Source of the DNA: Streptomyces antibioticus
GTDB taxonomy: Bacteria > Actinomycetota > Actinomycetes > Streptomycetales > Streptomycetaceae
Length of the DNA: 64,000 nt
Direction of reading: 5' to 3'
Assembly: GCF_002019855.1 (NCBI RefSeq)
Contig: NZ_CM007717.1
Span: forward strand, 6,181,043-6,245,042
Part shown: positions 25,844 through 33,862 of the stretch, one piece after another
How the letters are laid out: the number at the start of each line of letters is the position of its first letter
Numbering within the stretch: position 1 is the first letter of the stretch
The notes under the pieces: model-generated
Database searches by the model: none
What the model was told of the DNA's origin: nothing
The model's input: only the letters and a program-made list of their open reading frames with translations
Translations under genes and position numbers: made by a program

Positions 25844-27547
25844 ATGGCCAACGCACCGGTCCAGCGCATGTCCCAGTTGATGGCGAAGACCCTGCGCGAC
25901 GACCCGGCGGACGCCGAGGTGCTCAGCCACAAGCTCCTGGTCCGCGCCGGCTACGTCCGCCGTACCGCCGCCGGCATCTGGAGCTGGCTGCCCCTCGGCA
26001 AGAAGGTCCTCGCCAACGTCGAGCGGATCGTCCGTGAGGAGATGGACGCGATCGGCGCGCAGGAGGTGTCCCTGCCCGCGCTGCTGCCGAAGGAGCCGTA
26101 CGAGGCGACCGGCCGCTGGGAGGAGTACGGCGCCGAGCTGTTCCGCCTCAACGACCGCAAGGGCGGCGACTACCTCCTCGGCCCCACCCACGAGGAGATC
26201 TTCACCCTCCTGGTCAAGGACCAGTGCACGTCCTACAAGGACCTGCCGGTGATCCTCTACCAGATCCAGACCAAGTTCCGTGACGAGGCCCGTCCCCGCG
26301 CCGGCATCCTGCGCGGCCGCGAGTTCCTGATGAAGGACTCGTACTCCTTCGACACCGAGGACGAGGGCCTGGCCCGGTCCTACGCCCTGCACCGCGAGGC
26401 GTACCGGCGCGTCTTCGAGCGCCTCGGCCTCGACTACCGCATCTGCGCCGCCACCGCCGGTGCCATGGGCGGCTCCAAGTCCGAGGAGTTCCTGGCCCCG
26501 GCCGAGGCCGGCGAGGACACCTTCGCGGACTGCCCGAACTGCGACTTCGCCGCCAACACCGAGGCGATCACCTACGCCCTGAGCCCGGTGGACGCCGAGG
26601 GCGTGGCCGCGCTGGAGGAGATCCCGACCCCGGACACCCCGACCATCGAGACCCTCGCCGCCCACCTCGGCGTCCCGGCCTCCGCGACGCTGAAGAACCT
26701 GCTGGTGAAGGTGGACGGCGAGATCGTGGCCGTCGGCGTCCCCGGTGACCGTGAGGTCGACCTCGGCAAGGTGGAGGCGCACTTCGCCCCGGCCGCCGTC
26801 GAACTGGTCACCGCCGAGGACTTCGTGGGCCGCCCGGACCTGGTGCGCGGCTATGTCGGACCGCAGGGCCTGGGCGAGAAGGTCACCTACATCGCCGACC
26901 CGCGGGTGGCCCCCGGCACCTCCTGGATCACCGGCGCCAACAAGGAAGGCACGCACGCGAAGAACGTCGTCGCGGGCCGTGACTTCGAGGTCGACATGTA
27001 CGTCGACGTCGTGGTCGTCCAGGAGGGCGACCCCTGCCCGCAGTGCGGCACCGGCCTCAAGCTGGACCGTGCCATCGAGATCGGCCACATCTTCCAGCTC
27101 GGCCGCAAGTACGCGGACGCCCTCAAGCTCGACGTCCTCGGCCAGAACGGCAAGCCGGTCCGCGTCACCATGGGCTCCTACGGCATCGGCGTCTCCCGCG
27201 CGGTCGCGGCGCTCGCGGAGCAGTCGGCCGACGACAAGGGCCTGTGCTGGCCCGCCGAGGTCGCCCCGGCCGATGTGCACGTGGTCGCCGCGGGCAAGGC
27301 GCTCCAGACCGAGCTGGCCCTGGAGGTCTCCGAGAAGCTGCGGGCGGCCGGGCTGCGGGTCCTGGTCGACGACCGCGCGGGCGTCTCCCCGGGCGTGAAG
27401 TTCACCGACTCCGAGCTGATCGGCGTGCCCAAGATCCTGGTGGCCGGGCGCCGCAGCGCCGAGGGCGTCCTGGAGCTGAAGGACCGTCGTACCGGTGAGC
27501 GCGAGGAGCTGACGGTGGACGAGGCGATCGCCCGCCTCACCGTCTGA
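25844..27547 (+). CDS. proS: Prolyl-tRNA synthetase (bacterial type with editing insert)
   Basis: The 567-residue enzyme charges tRNA-Pro. Class II motif 2 is visible as FRDEARPRAGILRGREF and motif 3 as MGSYGIGVSRAVAA. Between them lies the INS editing domain (about residues 225-385) that removes mischarged alanine, and the C-terminal 100 or so residues form the anticodon-binding domain. AGGAG about 13 bases before the ATG is the ribosome-binding site. A hairpin follows its stop. Confidence 0.97.
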   Translation: MANAPVQRMSQLMAKTLRDDPADAEVLSHKLLVRAGYVRRTAAGIWSWLPLGKKVLANVERIVREEMDAIGAQEVSLPALLPKEPYEATGRWEEYGAELFRLNDRKGGDYLLGPTHEEIFTLLVKDQCTSYKDLPVILYQIQTKFRDEARPRAGILRGREFLMKDSYSFDTEDEGLARSYALHREAYRRVFERLGLDYRICAATAGAMGGSKSEEFLAPAEAGEDTFADCPNCDFAANTEAITYALSPVDAEGVAALEEIPTPDTPTIETLAAHLGVPASATLKNLLVKVDGEIVAVGVPGDREVDLGKVEAHFAPAAVELVTAEDFVGRPDLVRGYVGPQGLGEKVTYIADPRVAPGTSWITGANKEGTHAKNVVAGRDFEVDMYVDVVVVQEGDPCPQCGTGLKLDRAIEIGHIFQLGRKYADALKLDVLGQNGKPVRVTMGSYGIGVSRAVAALAEQSADDKGLCWPAEVAPADVHVVAAGKALQTELALEVSEKLRAAGLRVLVDDRAGVSPGVKFTDSELIGVPKILVAGRRSAEGVLELKDRRTGEREELTVDEAIARLTV

Positions 27548-27566
27548 CGGCTCACGCGTGCGCGAC

Positions 27567-27597
27567 GATCACGCCGGCGGGGGAGGCCGGCGTGATC
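27567..27597. terminator. Hairpin terminator after proS
   Basis: A perfect 12 bp stem (27567-27578 with 27586-27597) with a seven-base loop, 20 bases after the proS stop and facing the end of a gene on the other strand. Confidence 0.78.
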
Positions 27598-27614
27598 GCG
27601 CCGCCGTGGGGGAA

Positions 27615-27860
27615 TCAGCCGGCCTGTGCCTCTAAGTCACAGGGGAACAGTTCCCGCGGGAGGTCCACGCGCATTCCGCAGAAGCAGCGCAGCGGTCCGC
27701 CGCGCGACACTGGGGCGCCCAGGTCGATCGTGAGGATGTCCCGTACTTCCCGGAGCACGTCACGGACCTGGAAACCTCTGGCGATGTGGATACTCACCTC
27801 GTCGGGATCCCAGACCGCGATTCTCGGCAGATCGTCCGCCATGGAAATGTGGATGCACAC
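27615..27860 (-). CDS. Small cysteine-containing hypothetical protein
   Basis: An 81-residue protein with no family I recognise. It starts at a GTG at 27860 with GGGAG upstream; an internal ATG (residue 7) is an alternative. Near the C-terminus are closely spaced cysteines in CFCGMRV and a further Cys in PCDLEAQ, which could bind a metal, though nothing proves it. It is downstream of the XRE regulator gene on the same strand with a 149-base gap that could hold its own promoter. Base use is slightly less GC-rich than in neighbouring housekeeping genes, fitting an accessory region. Confidence 0.55.
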   Translation of the reverse strand: MCIHISMADDLPRIAVWDPDEVSIHIARGFQVRDVLREVRDILTIDLGAPVSRGGPLRCFCGMRVDLPRELFPCDLEAQAG

Positions 27861-28009
27861 AACTGTCTCCCCAGGGATGCACTACGGCACGAAGTGATCC
27901 GCTCCGGGAGGTCAGCGGCTGACTGATGGTACCGGTGAATGTCCGGTTCGTGAGGACTTTCGTCACATTCATCCGTAGCCTTCCCGTGTCGCGCGCGGCG
28001 CCGCCGACC

Positions 28010-28432
28010 TCACATGATGCGGCTGACCTGGAGCATCGCCTCCGCGTCCTTCAGCAGTGCACGCTGCCGTGACTCGGGCAGTTGCCGGTACAGCTTCAGC
28101 AGCCGCGCCTCGCGCTCGTCGCCGCTGGGACCGGGTACGGGCCGGCCGACGGCCTCGAAGAACTCCCTCGGCGTCGTACTCACGCCCCAGCGGCGGAACA
28201 CCTCCACCATGGCCCGCAGTTTCTCCGGGTCGATGCGGGAGGTGCCGCGGGTCCGGTTCATCCACGCGTTGAGCGTCGGATAGGAGATGCCGGCGCCCGC
28301 CGCCAGGTCCTTCTGGGTGCGTCCGGGGGCCTGGGCCAGGAGTCGTTCGAGCAGAGCCGCCAGGTCCTCGTCCCGGCGGGACGGATCGTGGCCGGGGTCT
28401 GGATCTCCTGGGTGGCTCTGCTGGTTCGTCAC
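28010..28432 (-). CDS. XRE-family helix-turn-helix regulator
   Basis: The 140-residue protein has a Cro/C1-type helix-turn-helix at about residues 38-66 (RTQKDLAAGAGISYPTLNAW, followed by a wing and RIDPEKLRAMVEVF). The C-terminal part is helical with no named domain. Its GTG start at 28432 has only a weak ribosome-binding site. An inverted repeat of ATCTAC lies 22 bases upstream of its start codon, and more copies lie before the divergent sigma factor gene, so it probably represses itself and the sigma operon. This is inferred from position. Confidence 0.8.
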   Translation of the reverse strand: MTNQQSHPGDPDPGHDPSRRDEDLAALLERLLAQAPGRTQKDLAAGAGISYPTLNAWMNRTRGTSRIDPEKLRAMVEVFRRWGVSTTPREFFEAVGRPVPGPSGDEREARLLKLYRQLPESRQRALLKDAEAMLQVSRIM

Positions 28433-28737
28433 GCATCAGAGGATCGGCCATCAATATCTACAAGCGCAAGTAGATCGCAGACTGCCGACGGGGGCTTCGG
28501 AAGCACGCCGGAGCGTTGTGGGGGCCGGGGTGCGGCCACGCGCCCCCGTGCTCCCCGCCCGGTCGTCACACCCTTCCCTCACGCCCCGTAAGCCGCTTGA
28601 CACTATATGCATCCGCGTGAAGACTGTAGATATCCCCGAACCTCATCCGTCCGGGTGGTATTCCACGCCAGAAATCTACATCTACATGAAGACTGAAGAC
28701 TGAGGCTGAGACTCAGACTGAAGATGCGGAGATCATC
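28433..28737. promoter_or_regulatory. Divergent control region, XRE gene / ECF sigma operon
   Basis: This 305-base region without a gene holds an inverted repeat (28454-28475), a GTAGATAT copy at 28626-28633 and a tandem ATCTACATCTAC at 28674-28685. TTGACA at 28597-28602 looks like a -35 box, but no good -10 lies at the right spacing. Bases 28686-28725 contain a run of short GACTGA-like repeats. Confidence 0.6.
28454..28475. promoter_or_regulatory. Inverted-repeat operator candidate for the XRE regulator
   Basis: ATCTAC and GTAGAT (28456-28461 and 28470-28475) flank AAGCGCAA. The left arm extends to ATATCTAC, whose complement recurs at 28626-28633. It is placed where it would cover the XRE promoter. 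Confidence 0.6.
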
Positions 28738-29328
28738 GTGTCCTTACCGAACAACGCCACGGCCGCTCCGCCCGGTCCGGAACCCGAGCTGGTCGCCCGG
28801 GCCCGCACGGGCGACCGGGACGCCTTCGCCGCCCTGTACCACGAGCACTACCGCCCGGTGTACGCCTATCTGCTCGTCCGCACCCGCGACCGGCACCTGG
28901 CGGAGGACCTGACCCAGGAGGTGTTCACCCGCGCCCTGCGCCGTATCGACGCGTTCACCTGGCAGGGCACGGCGTTCGCGGCCTGGCTCACCACCATCGC
29001 CAAGAACCTCTACCTCGACGAGATCGGCCGCGGCCGCACCCGGCTGGAGACGCCGGTCGCCGAGTTCCAGGACCCGCAGGCGCCCGGCCGGGACACCGAG
29101 TCGCTCGCGCTGCGCGAACTGGAGGCCGTCGAGGCGCACGAGGCGGTCCGCGCCGCCCTGCACGCCCTCAACGACCACCAGCGGCACTGCGTCGAACTCC
29201 GTTTCCTGGACGAGCTGTCGGCGGAGGAGACGGCCCGGGCGATGGGCCGCAGCGTCGGCGCGGTCAAGACGCTCACCTATCGCGCGCTGCGGAAGATGCG
29301 CTGGACGGCCGAGGCGGTGTGCGTGTGA
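28738..29328 (+). CDS. ECF-type RNA polymerase sigma factor with a TTA codon
   Basis: The 196-residue protein has sigma region 2 (AFAALYHEHYRPVYAYLLV with DLTQEVFTRAL, about residues 28-75) and region 4 (HCVELRFLDELSAEETARAM with SVGAVKTLTYRALRKM, about 145-190), joined by a variable linker: the two-domain form of ECF sigma factors. The GTG at 28738 has CGGAGA upstream. Codon 3 is TTA, very rare in Streptomyces and read only by the bldA tRNA, so production may be tied to development. No anti-sigma gene with a membrane segment is adjacent; the three overlapping downstream genes may take that control role. Confidence 0.9.
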   Translation: MSLPNNATAAPPGPEPELVARARTGDRDAFAALYHEHYRPVYAYLLVRTRDRHLAEDLTQEVFTRALRRIDAFTWQGTAFAAWLTTIAKNLYLDEIGRGRTRLETPVAEFQDPQAPGRDTESLALRELEAVEAHEAVRAALHALNDHQRHCVELRFLDELSAEETARAMGRSVGAVKTLTYRALRKMRWTAEAVCV

Positions 29329-30920
29329 ACAGCAACCTTCCGCACGCGGCCGGCGTGATCCGCGCGGTCCTCGGATCCGTCCGGCCCGCGCAGGCGAACG
29401 CCGTCGCGTTCGCGCTGGACTCCGCCCGGCTCCTCGTCGACCCCGAGCGGTCCTTCGGCACGGTGCTGCACCGGGCGCCGGGCGGCGGCTGGACCCGCGC
29501 CCCGCGCCCGGTCACCGACCTGGAGCGCCAGGCACTGGCCTGGGACGCCTCCTGCGAACGGGCCAAGTGCGTCGCGCGCGCCATCGAACGCCACCTGGCC
29601 GGCCACGCCGGCCCGCACCGCATCCGGGTCGACGGCGACCGGGTCCGGGTCGTGCTCCGCGTCGACGGCCCGGCCCAATGGGTGCGCTGGCGCGCGTACT
29701 TCGGCATCGCCTCGACCGGCGAGCGGCTCCACCCGCACACGGTGACGGGCGAGGGAGAGCGAGGCGGAGTCCGGGTGACGGTGGTCGCCCTGACCCCGGC
29801 CCCCGAACCCCCGCCCCCGTCCCGCCCGTTCCACCTCGCCGGAACGACGTACGACCTGGCCCTCCCGTACCGCGACACCTTCGGAGACACCTGGTACTTC
29901 CACGGCCACCGCACCAAGGACGGCATGCCCCTGATGTCCCTGGACGGCCGCCCCGAACGCTGCACCCTGGCCAACGTGGCAGCCCACCTGGGCCCGTTGA
30001 CCCCGGTACCCCCGAGCACACCCCGCCCGACCGACAGCCCCGCCGAGGCTTTTGAACTGCCGTACGACTTGGCCCCACGCGAGGGCTCGGCGCCGCCTCA
30101 GGATCCGACAGCACCTGAAGAAACCTCCCGGCTCAGGGACTTGGCCCCGCTGGAAGGGCTGGCCTCGCCCCAGGACTTGGCCCTGCCGCAGGGCCTGACA
30201 CCGCCCGAAGACCTGCTCCCGCACTGGGACTTGGCCTCGCCCGAAGGACTGGCCTCGCCCGAAGACTCGGCCTCGCTCGCTGACTTGGCGGCGCTCCAGG
30301 GTCTGGCACGGTCCCACGACCCGGCGGTGCCGTACGACCTGACCCCGCCGTACGACCTGCCGACACCCCACGACCCCGCACCGGAACACGACCTGGCACC
30401 CCCGGAGCGCGGCCCGGCACGGGAGCACGGTCCGGTGCTGGACCACGACCCGGGGTGGGGTGGTGGCCCGGAGCCGGAGGGCGGTCAGACTCAGGATCCC
30501 GATCGGTCACGGGCCTACGAGTCGGCACAGGACCACAGCCCGGCCTCGGGACAGGGGCCGGCGCGGGAGCCCGCCCCGGTGCTGGAACATGGGCAGGCTC
30601 GGGACCACAGCCCGACGCAGGAGCGCGACCGAGCGGGGAACCATAGCCCGGCCTCGCTTCAAGGTCCGGTATGGAAGCCCGTCCCTGTGCTGGAGAACGG
30701 CCAGGCGCGGGACCACAACTCGGCGCTGCACCACGGCCCGGCTGCGGAGCAAGGGCCGGCGCGGGGGCACGGCCTGGCGCAGGAGCACAGCCCGGCACCG
30801 GGACGCGGCCTGGCGCAGGAGCGCGACCGGTTACGGGACCACAGCCCGGAACCGCACCACGGCCCGGTGCGGGAGCCCGCCCCGGTGATGGCGCCCAACC
30901 CCGCCGGAGCGGACCGATGA
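29325..30920 (+). CDS. Unknown protein with long degenerate-repeat tail
   Basis: A 531-residue protein overlapping the sigma gene stop by four bases (GTGA). I do not recognise the family. Residues 1-230 look globular, with a helical start (VIRAVLGSVRPAQANAVAFAL) and later strands (YDLALPYRDTFGDTWYFHGHR). From about residue 240 to the end it becomes low-complexity: first PxDLAxPxGL-like repeats, then HSPAxxxGPARE-like repeats, proline-, histidine- and acid-rich and surely disordered. Placement between a sigma factor and a WhiB-like gene suggests a regulatory partner. A shadow reading frame on the opposite strand is also repetitive because the DNA itself is repetitive. Confidence 0.7.
   Translation: MNSNLPHAAGVIRAVLGSVRPAQANAVAFALDSARLLVDPERSFGTVLHRAPGGGWTRAPRPVTDLERQALAWDASCERAKCVARAIERHLAGHAGPHRIRVDGDRVRVVLRVDGPAQWVRWRAYFGIASTGERLHPHTVTGEGERGGVRVTVVALTPAPEPPPPSRPFHLAGTTYDLALPYRDTFGDTWYFHGHRTKDGMPLMSLDGRPERCTLANVAAHLGPLTPVPPSTPRPTDSPAEAFELPYDLAPREGSAPPQDPTAPEETSRLRDLAPLEGLASPQDLALPQGLTPPEDLLPHWDLASPEGLASPEDSASLADLAALQGLARSHDPAVPYDLTPPYDLPTPHDPAPEHDLAPPERGPAREHGPVLDHDPGWGGGPEPEGGQTQDPDRSRAYESAQDHSPASGQGPAREPAPVLEHGQARDHSPTQERDRAGNHSPASLQGPVWKPVPVLENGQARDHNSALHHGPAAEQGPARGHGLAQEHSPAPGRGLAQERDRLRDHSPEPHHGPVREPAPVMAPNPAGADR
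30040..30905. repeat. Degenerate in-frame DNA repeats encoding a disordered tail
   Basis: The coding DNA is made of short diverged units, such as GACTTGGCC and GACCACAGCCCGG variants, repeated with small changes; units like CGGGACCACAGCCCG recur several times between 30600 and 30860. The frame is kept throughout, so expansion has been in multiples of three. Confidence 0.7.
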
Positions 30921-31798
30921 GCGCCGGGGGGCGGGACGCGCGGGCCGGGGTCGGCGCAGGCTTGCGTGAGGCCGACGGCACGGGCCTGCGGGCGGCGGGC
31001 GACGCACGCTCGCCGGCGCCGGAGGGCACGGGCGCGCGGGCCACGGCCGGCCCAGGCCCGCGGAGGGCCGGCAGCACGGGGGCGCGGGCCGACGGCGGCA
31101 AGGACTTGCCGCCGTCGGACGGCACGGCCTCGCGGGCCACGTACGGCACAGGGTCGCCGCCGCTCGGAGACCCAGGCCCGCGGACGACCGACGTCACGGA
31201 TCGGCGGGTGACGGTCGGCTCAGGGTCGTCGCCGTCGGAAGGTATGGCCCCGCGGGACGCATACGGCACGACCCCGCGGGACGCGTGCCGCACCGATTCG
31301 CCGCCCGTCGATGACCGGGGATCCCGGGCCTGGGAGGCCAGGGCTGCTTGTCGGTTTCAGGATGCCGAGTTGTGGTTCTCTCGGCGGACCTGGGCCCGGG
31401 CCATGGCCATCTGTGCCGCCTGTCCCGTGCTCGAACACTGCCGCGCCGCCGTCCTGCGGCGGGAGAAGGGGCTTCCGCGGTGTCATCGCAACGGTGTCGT
31501 CGCCGGGCTGACCGGGCCCCAGCGGCACGCCCTGGACCGGCGGGCCGAGAGGGAGGCGGGCGGGGGCCGGGAGCCCCAGGCCCGGTCGCCCGCGGCCCCG
31601 CGTCCGGCGTGCCCCGCGCCCTGCGGCACCCGGGCCGCCTATCAGAGGCACCTGCGCCGCAGGGAACCCGTCGACGAGGCGTGCCGCAGCGCCAACGCCC
31701 GTGGCGCCGGCCGCTATCGCCGTACCGGATCCACCACGCCCCGGCCCCCGTCCCCCCGTTGCGGACCTGATCCACGCTCATCGTCACCGGAGCACTGA
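30917..31798 (+). CDS. WhiB-like iron-sulfur protein with long disordered N-terminus
   Basis: The 293-residue protein carries the WhiB signature: Cys145, Cys166, Cys169 and Cys175 in the pattern C-x20-C-x2-C-x5-C, which binds a [4Fe-4S] cluster, followed by GVVAGLT at about 193-199, the equivalent of the GVWGG turn. The first 135 residues are low-complexity. The C-terminal part has CGTRAAYQRHLRR and VDEACRSANA, a motif I recall from other actinobacterial WhiB-like and phage proteins. Known WhiB proteins bind the major sigma factor and tune promoters; here it is in one operon with an ECF sigma factor. Its ATG overlaps the preceding stop (ATGA). The true start could be later. Confidence 0.8.
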   Translation: MSAGGRDARAGVGAGLREADGTGLRAAGDARSPAPEGTGARATAGPGPRRAGSTGARADGGKDLPPSDGTASRATYGTGSPPLGDPGPRTTDVTDRRVTVGSGSSPSEGMAPRDAYGTTPRDACRTDSPPVDDRGSRAWEARAACRFQDAELWFSRRTWARAMAICAACPVLEHCRAAVLRREKGLPRCHRNGVVAGLTGPQRHALDRRAEREAGGGREPQARSPAAPRPACPAPCGTRAAYQRHLRRREPVDEACRSANARGAGRYRRTGSTTPRPPSPRCGPDPRSSSPEH

Positions 31799-32337
31799 TG
31801 CCCTCACGCCCGACATCCGGTCCTGTCGGCAGGACCGCCGCCGCGCTGCTCCGCAGGCTCCGGCCGCGCGGTGCGCAGGAGCAGCAGGCAGCCGTGCCCC
31901 GGCCGCGTCTCGCCCTCGATCTGGACGACTGCCGGCAGGAACGCGAGCGCTGGCAGCGGCACGCCGACTCCTACGAAAGGGAGTTGAGCCTCGTCGCCCG
32001 TGAACGCGCCCACCTGCTCGCCTGGTTGGCCGCACTGCACCCGGCGAGCGCCGTCATCACCCCGGCCCCCGACGGCGGTACGGACGGCACGCATCTGCTG
32101 AGGCTCGTGGCCGGCGAGCGCCAGCTCTCCTGGCGGCTGCCGCCCGCCGATCTCCCGCTGTTCGCGCACGTCCCGTACGTGGAGCCCACCGGGACACCGT
32201 CCCCGGGTGACGGCCGGCGCAGCCCGGACCAGGCCGCCCACATCCGCAGGCACACCCGTCTGCTGGCCCTCGAAGGCAGCCTGTTCACCGCCCCCGTCGA
32301 ACGGCGGCCGCCCCCGGTACGGCCCGGCGACCGCTGA
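31798..32337 (+). CDS. Hypothetical protein of the sigma/WhiB operon
   Basis: A 179-residue protein overlapping the WhiB-like gene stop by one base (TGATG). No family recognised. It begins with an arginine-rich stretch (about residues 10-25), has a charged helix (CRQERERWQRHADSYERELS, about 45-64) likely to form a coiled coil, and a middle region of possible beta strands. There is no membrane segment. It is the last gene of the operon and is followed by a strong terminator. Confidence 0.65.
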   Translation: MPSRPTSGPVGRTAAALLRRLRPRGAQEQQAAVPRPRLALDLDDCRQERERWQRHADSYERELSLVARERAHLLAWLAALHPASAVITPAPDGGTDGTHLLRLVAGERQLSWRLPPADLPLFAHVPYVEPTGTPSPGDGRRSPDQAAHIRRHTRLLALEGSLFTAPVERRPPPVRPGDR

Positions 32338-32384
32338 CGGAAGCTCCGGCCGGCAGGCTCGGGAGGCACGTCGACCGGACGAGC

Positions 32385-32424
32385 GGCGTCCCCCTGCCCA
32401 GGTTCCTCCGGGCAGGGGGACGCC
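32385..32424. terminator. Bidirectional hairpin terminator
   Basis: A perfect 15 bp stem (32385-32399 with 32410-32424) and a ten-base loop between convergent genes. It marks the right edge of the regulatory cassette. Confidence 0.82.
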
Positions 32425-32454
32425 GTCAGGACCGGTCCGGTCCGCGCCCTTCGC

Positions 32455-33357
32455 CTACAGCCAGCCCGCGAACTCCAGCAGCAGTTCCGCGTCCCGGGCC
32501 CGCCCGACCCGCCGCGCCCGCACTCCGGACTCCACGGCCCGGAACAGCGTCCAGCCCCGCACCCGCTCCTGGTCCAGCTCCAGCGAGTCCGCCAGTTTCC
32601 GCACCCGCCGCCGGGTGATGGCCGCCCCCGAGGGGGAGGCGATCAGGTCCTCCACCCGGTCGCGCACCAGTCGCGCCAGATCGAACGCGCACTCCCCGAC
32701 CACCGGATCCGGCCCCACCGCCAGCCACGGCGTCCGCTCACCCGCCAGCACCTTGCTCTGCCGGAACGTCCCGTGCAGCAACCGCCGTTCGGGCGGCGCG
32801 GCCAGCAACTCCTCCCGGGCCGACAGCGCCGCGTCCACCAGCGCCCGCACCGGCGCGTCCGCGCTCGCCCGCATCGCCTCCGCCTGCCGCCCGGTCCGCT
32901 CGGCCACACTCTCGAAGACGTCCGCACCGGCGCCGTCCGGCGGCTCCACCCACAGCCGCCGCAGCGTCCCCGCCGCCTCCAGCAGCGCCTTGGCCTCCGG
33001 CAACGACCGCACCGACACGTCCGGGTGCAGCCGCTCCAGCAGCAGCACCCCCTCCGTCACCGGCCCGTCCAGCAGCGCGACGGCGCCCAGACCGCCCCAG
33101 TGCGCCAGCGCGGCCCGCTCCGCCTCCGGCCGGAACCGGGGCGGGGCCAGCTTCAGCACCGCGGGCGTCCCGTCGGCCCGCCGCACCAGCACGACCAGAC
33201 TGCTGCGGCCCCCCGGCATCTGGGTCCGCTCGACGCTCAACCCGCCCAGGGAGACGGCCTGTCGGGCCGACTCGGGCAGCTTCTCCAACCACTCGTCACC
33301 GTCCGGCGCGGTCTCCCCGAGTGCCCGCACCAGACGCTGCGGCGGTTCGAAAGCCAT
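32455..33357 (-). CDS. Aminoglycoside phosphotransferase-like protein, probable pseudokinase
   Basis: The 300-residue protein resembles the APH(6)/hydroxyurea-kinase group of small-molecule kinases in length and in the order of its parts: a strand with AVLKLAPP (Lys69), a helical region, and LLHGTFRQSKVL followed by WLAVGPDPVVGECAFDLARL. In active members the first motif reads HGDLHxxN and the second IDP. Here the catalytic Asp is Thr197, the metal Asn is Lys202 and the metal Asp is Gly215, so catalysis is unlikely. ATG 33357 with GGAAGGGA is preferred to an upstream TTG. It ends the short minus-strand group that starts with the lipoprotein gene. Confidence 0.8.
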   Translation of the reverse strand: MAFEPPQRLVRALGETAPDGDEWLEKLPESARQAVSLGGLSVERTQMPGGRSSLVVLVRRADGTPAVLKLAPPRFRPEAERAALAHWGGLGAVALLDGPVTEGVLLLERLHPDVSVRSLPEAKALLEAAGTLRRLWVEPPDGAGADVFESVAERTGRQAEAMRASADAPVRALVDAALSAREELLAAPPERRLLHGTFRQSKVLAGERTPWLAVGPDPVVGECAFDLARLVRDRVEDLIASPSGAAITRRRVRKLADSLELDQERVRGWTLFRAVESGVRARRVGRARDAELLLEFAGWL

Positions 33358-33385
33358 GCGCGAGTCGTTCCCTTCCGTCAACCGG

Positions 33386-33862
33386 TCACGCCGTCGGGGT
33401 CGCCGAGGGCCCGGAGGCGGCCGACCCGGTGCCGGCCCGCTCGGCGAGACCAGGGAAGGCTACGCTTCCGCCCCGCCAGCGCACCGCCCGCACCGCCGCC
33501 TCGCGCAGCGCACCGGCGGCCTCGCCGCGCCGCACGCCCGACGTCGCCCGCACCAGGTCCGAGTACACCCCGGCCACCCGGTCCTCCAGCTCGGCCGCGA
33601 GCCGCACCGCCGCAGGGGCGTCCGGCACCGGGAACGGCAGCCCGTACGCGGCGCTCGCGGCGACCGGATCGGCGCCCAGGTCACGCACCTCGCGCGCCAG
33701 CGCGTCCCGGCGCGCGCGGTGCGCGTCGTACGCCGCCCTGGCCTCCGTGCGCCGGGCCTCGCCGATCCGTCCGCCGACGACGCCGTACCCGTAGACGGCG
33801 GCGTGCTCGGCCGCCAGCGCCGCCTGGAGCGCCGTCAGTTCCGCGGTGGTCGTGTCGCTCAT
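33386..33862 (-). CDS. Ferritin-like DUF4439 protein
   Basis: A 158-residue all-helical protein with the ferritin-like motif AALAAEHAAVYGYGVVGGR near the start (residues 14-32) and EARAAYDAHRARRDAL. This matches DUF4439, a ferritin-like domain common in actinobacteria and often next to a lipoprotein of similar kind. Function is unknown; Glu and His residues in the first two helices could hold metals. Its start overlaps the lipoprotein stop by four bases. Confidence 0.8.
   Translation of the reverse strand: MSDTTTAELTALQAALAAEHAAVYGYGVVGGRIGEARRTEARAAYDAHRARRDALAREVRDLGADPVAASAAYGLPFPVPDAPAAVRLAAELEDRVAGVYSDLVRATSGVRRGEAAGALREAAVRAVRWRGGSVAFPGLAERAGTGSAASGPSATPTA

Noticed and set aside
28597..28632. 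A TTGACA -35 with TAGATA -10 for the sigma operon
   Set aside because: The spacing is 24 bases, too long for a normal promoter, so only the control region as a whole is reported.
29277..30446. A minus-strand frame with GRGQVxxRGQ-like repeats opposite the sigma-operon protein
   Set aside because: The repeats reflect the repetitive DNA; the + strand frame overlaps its neighbours in operon fashion and keeps a globular N-terminus.
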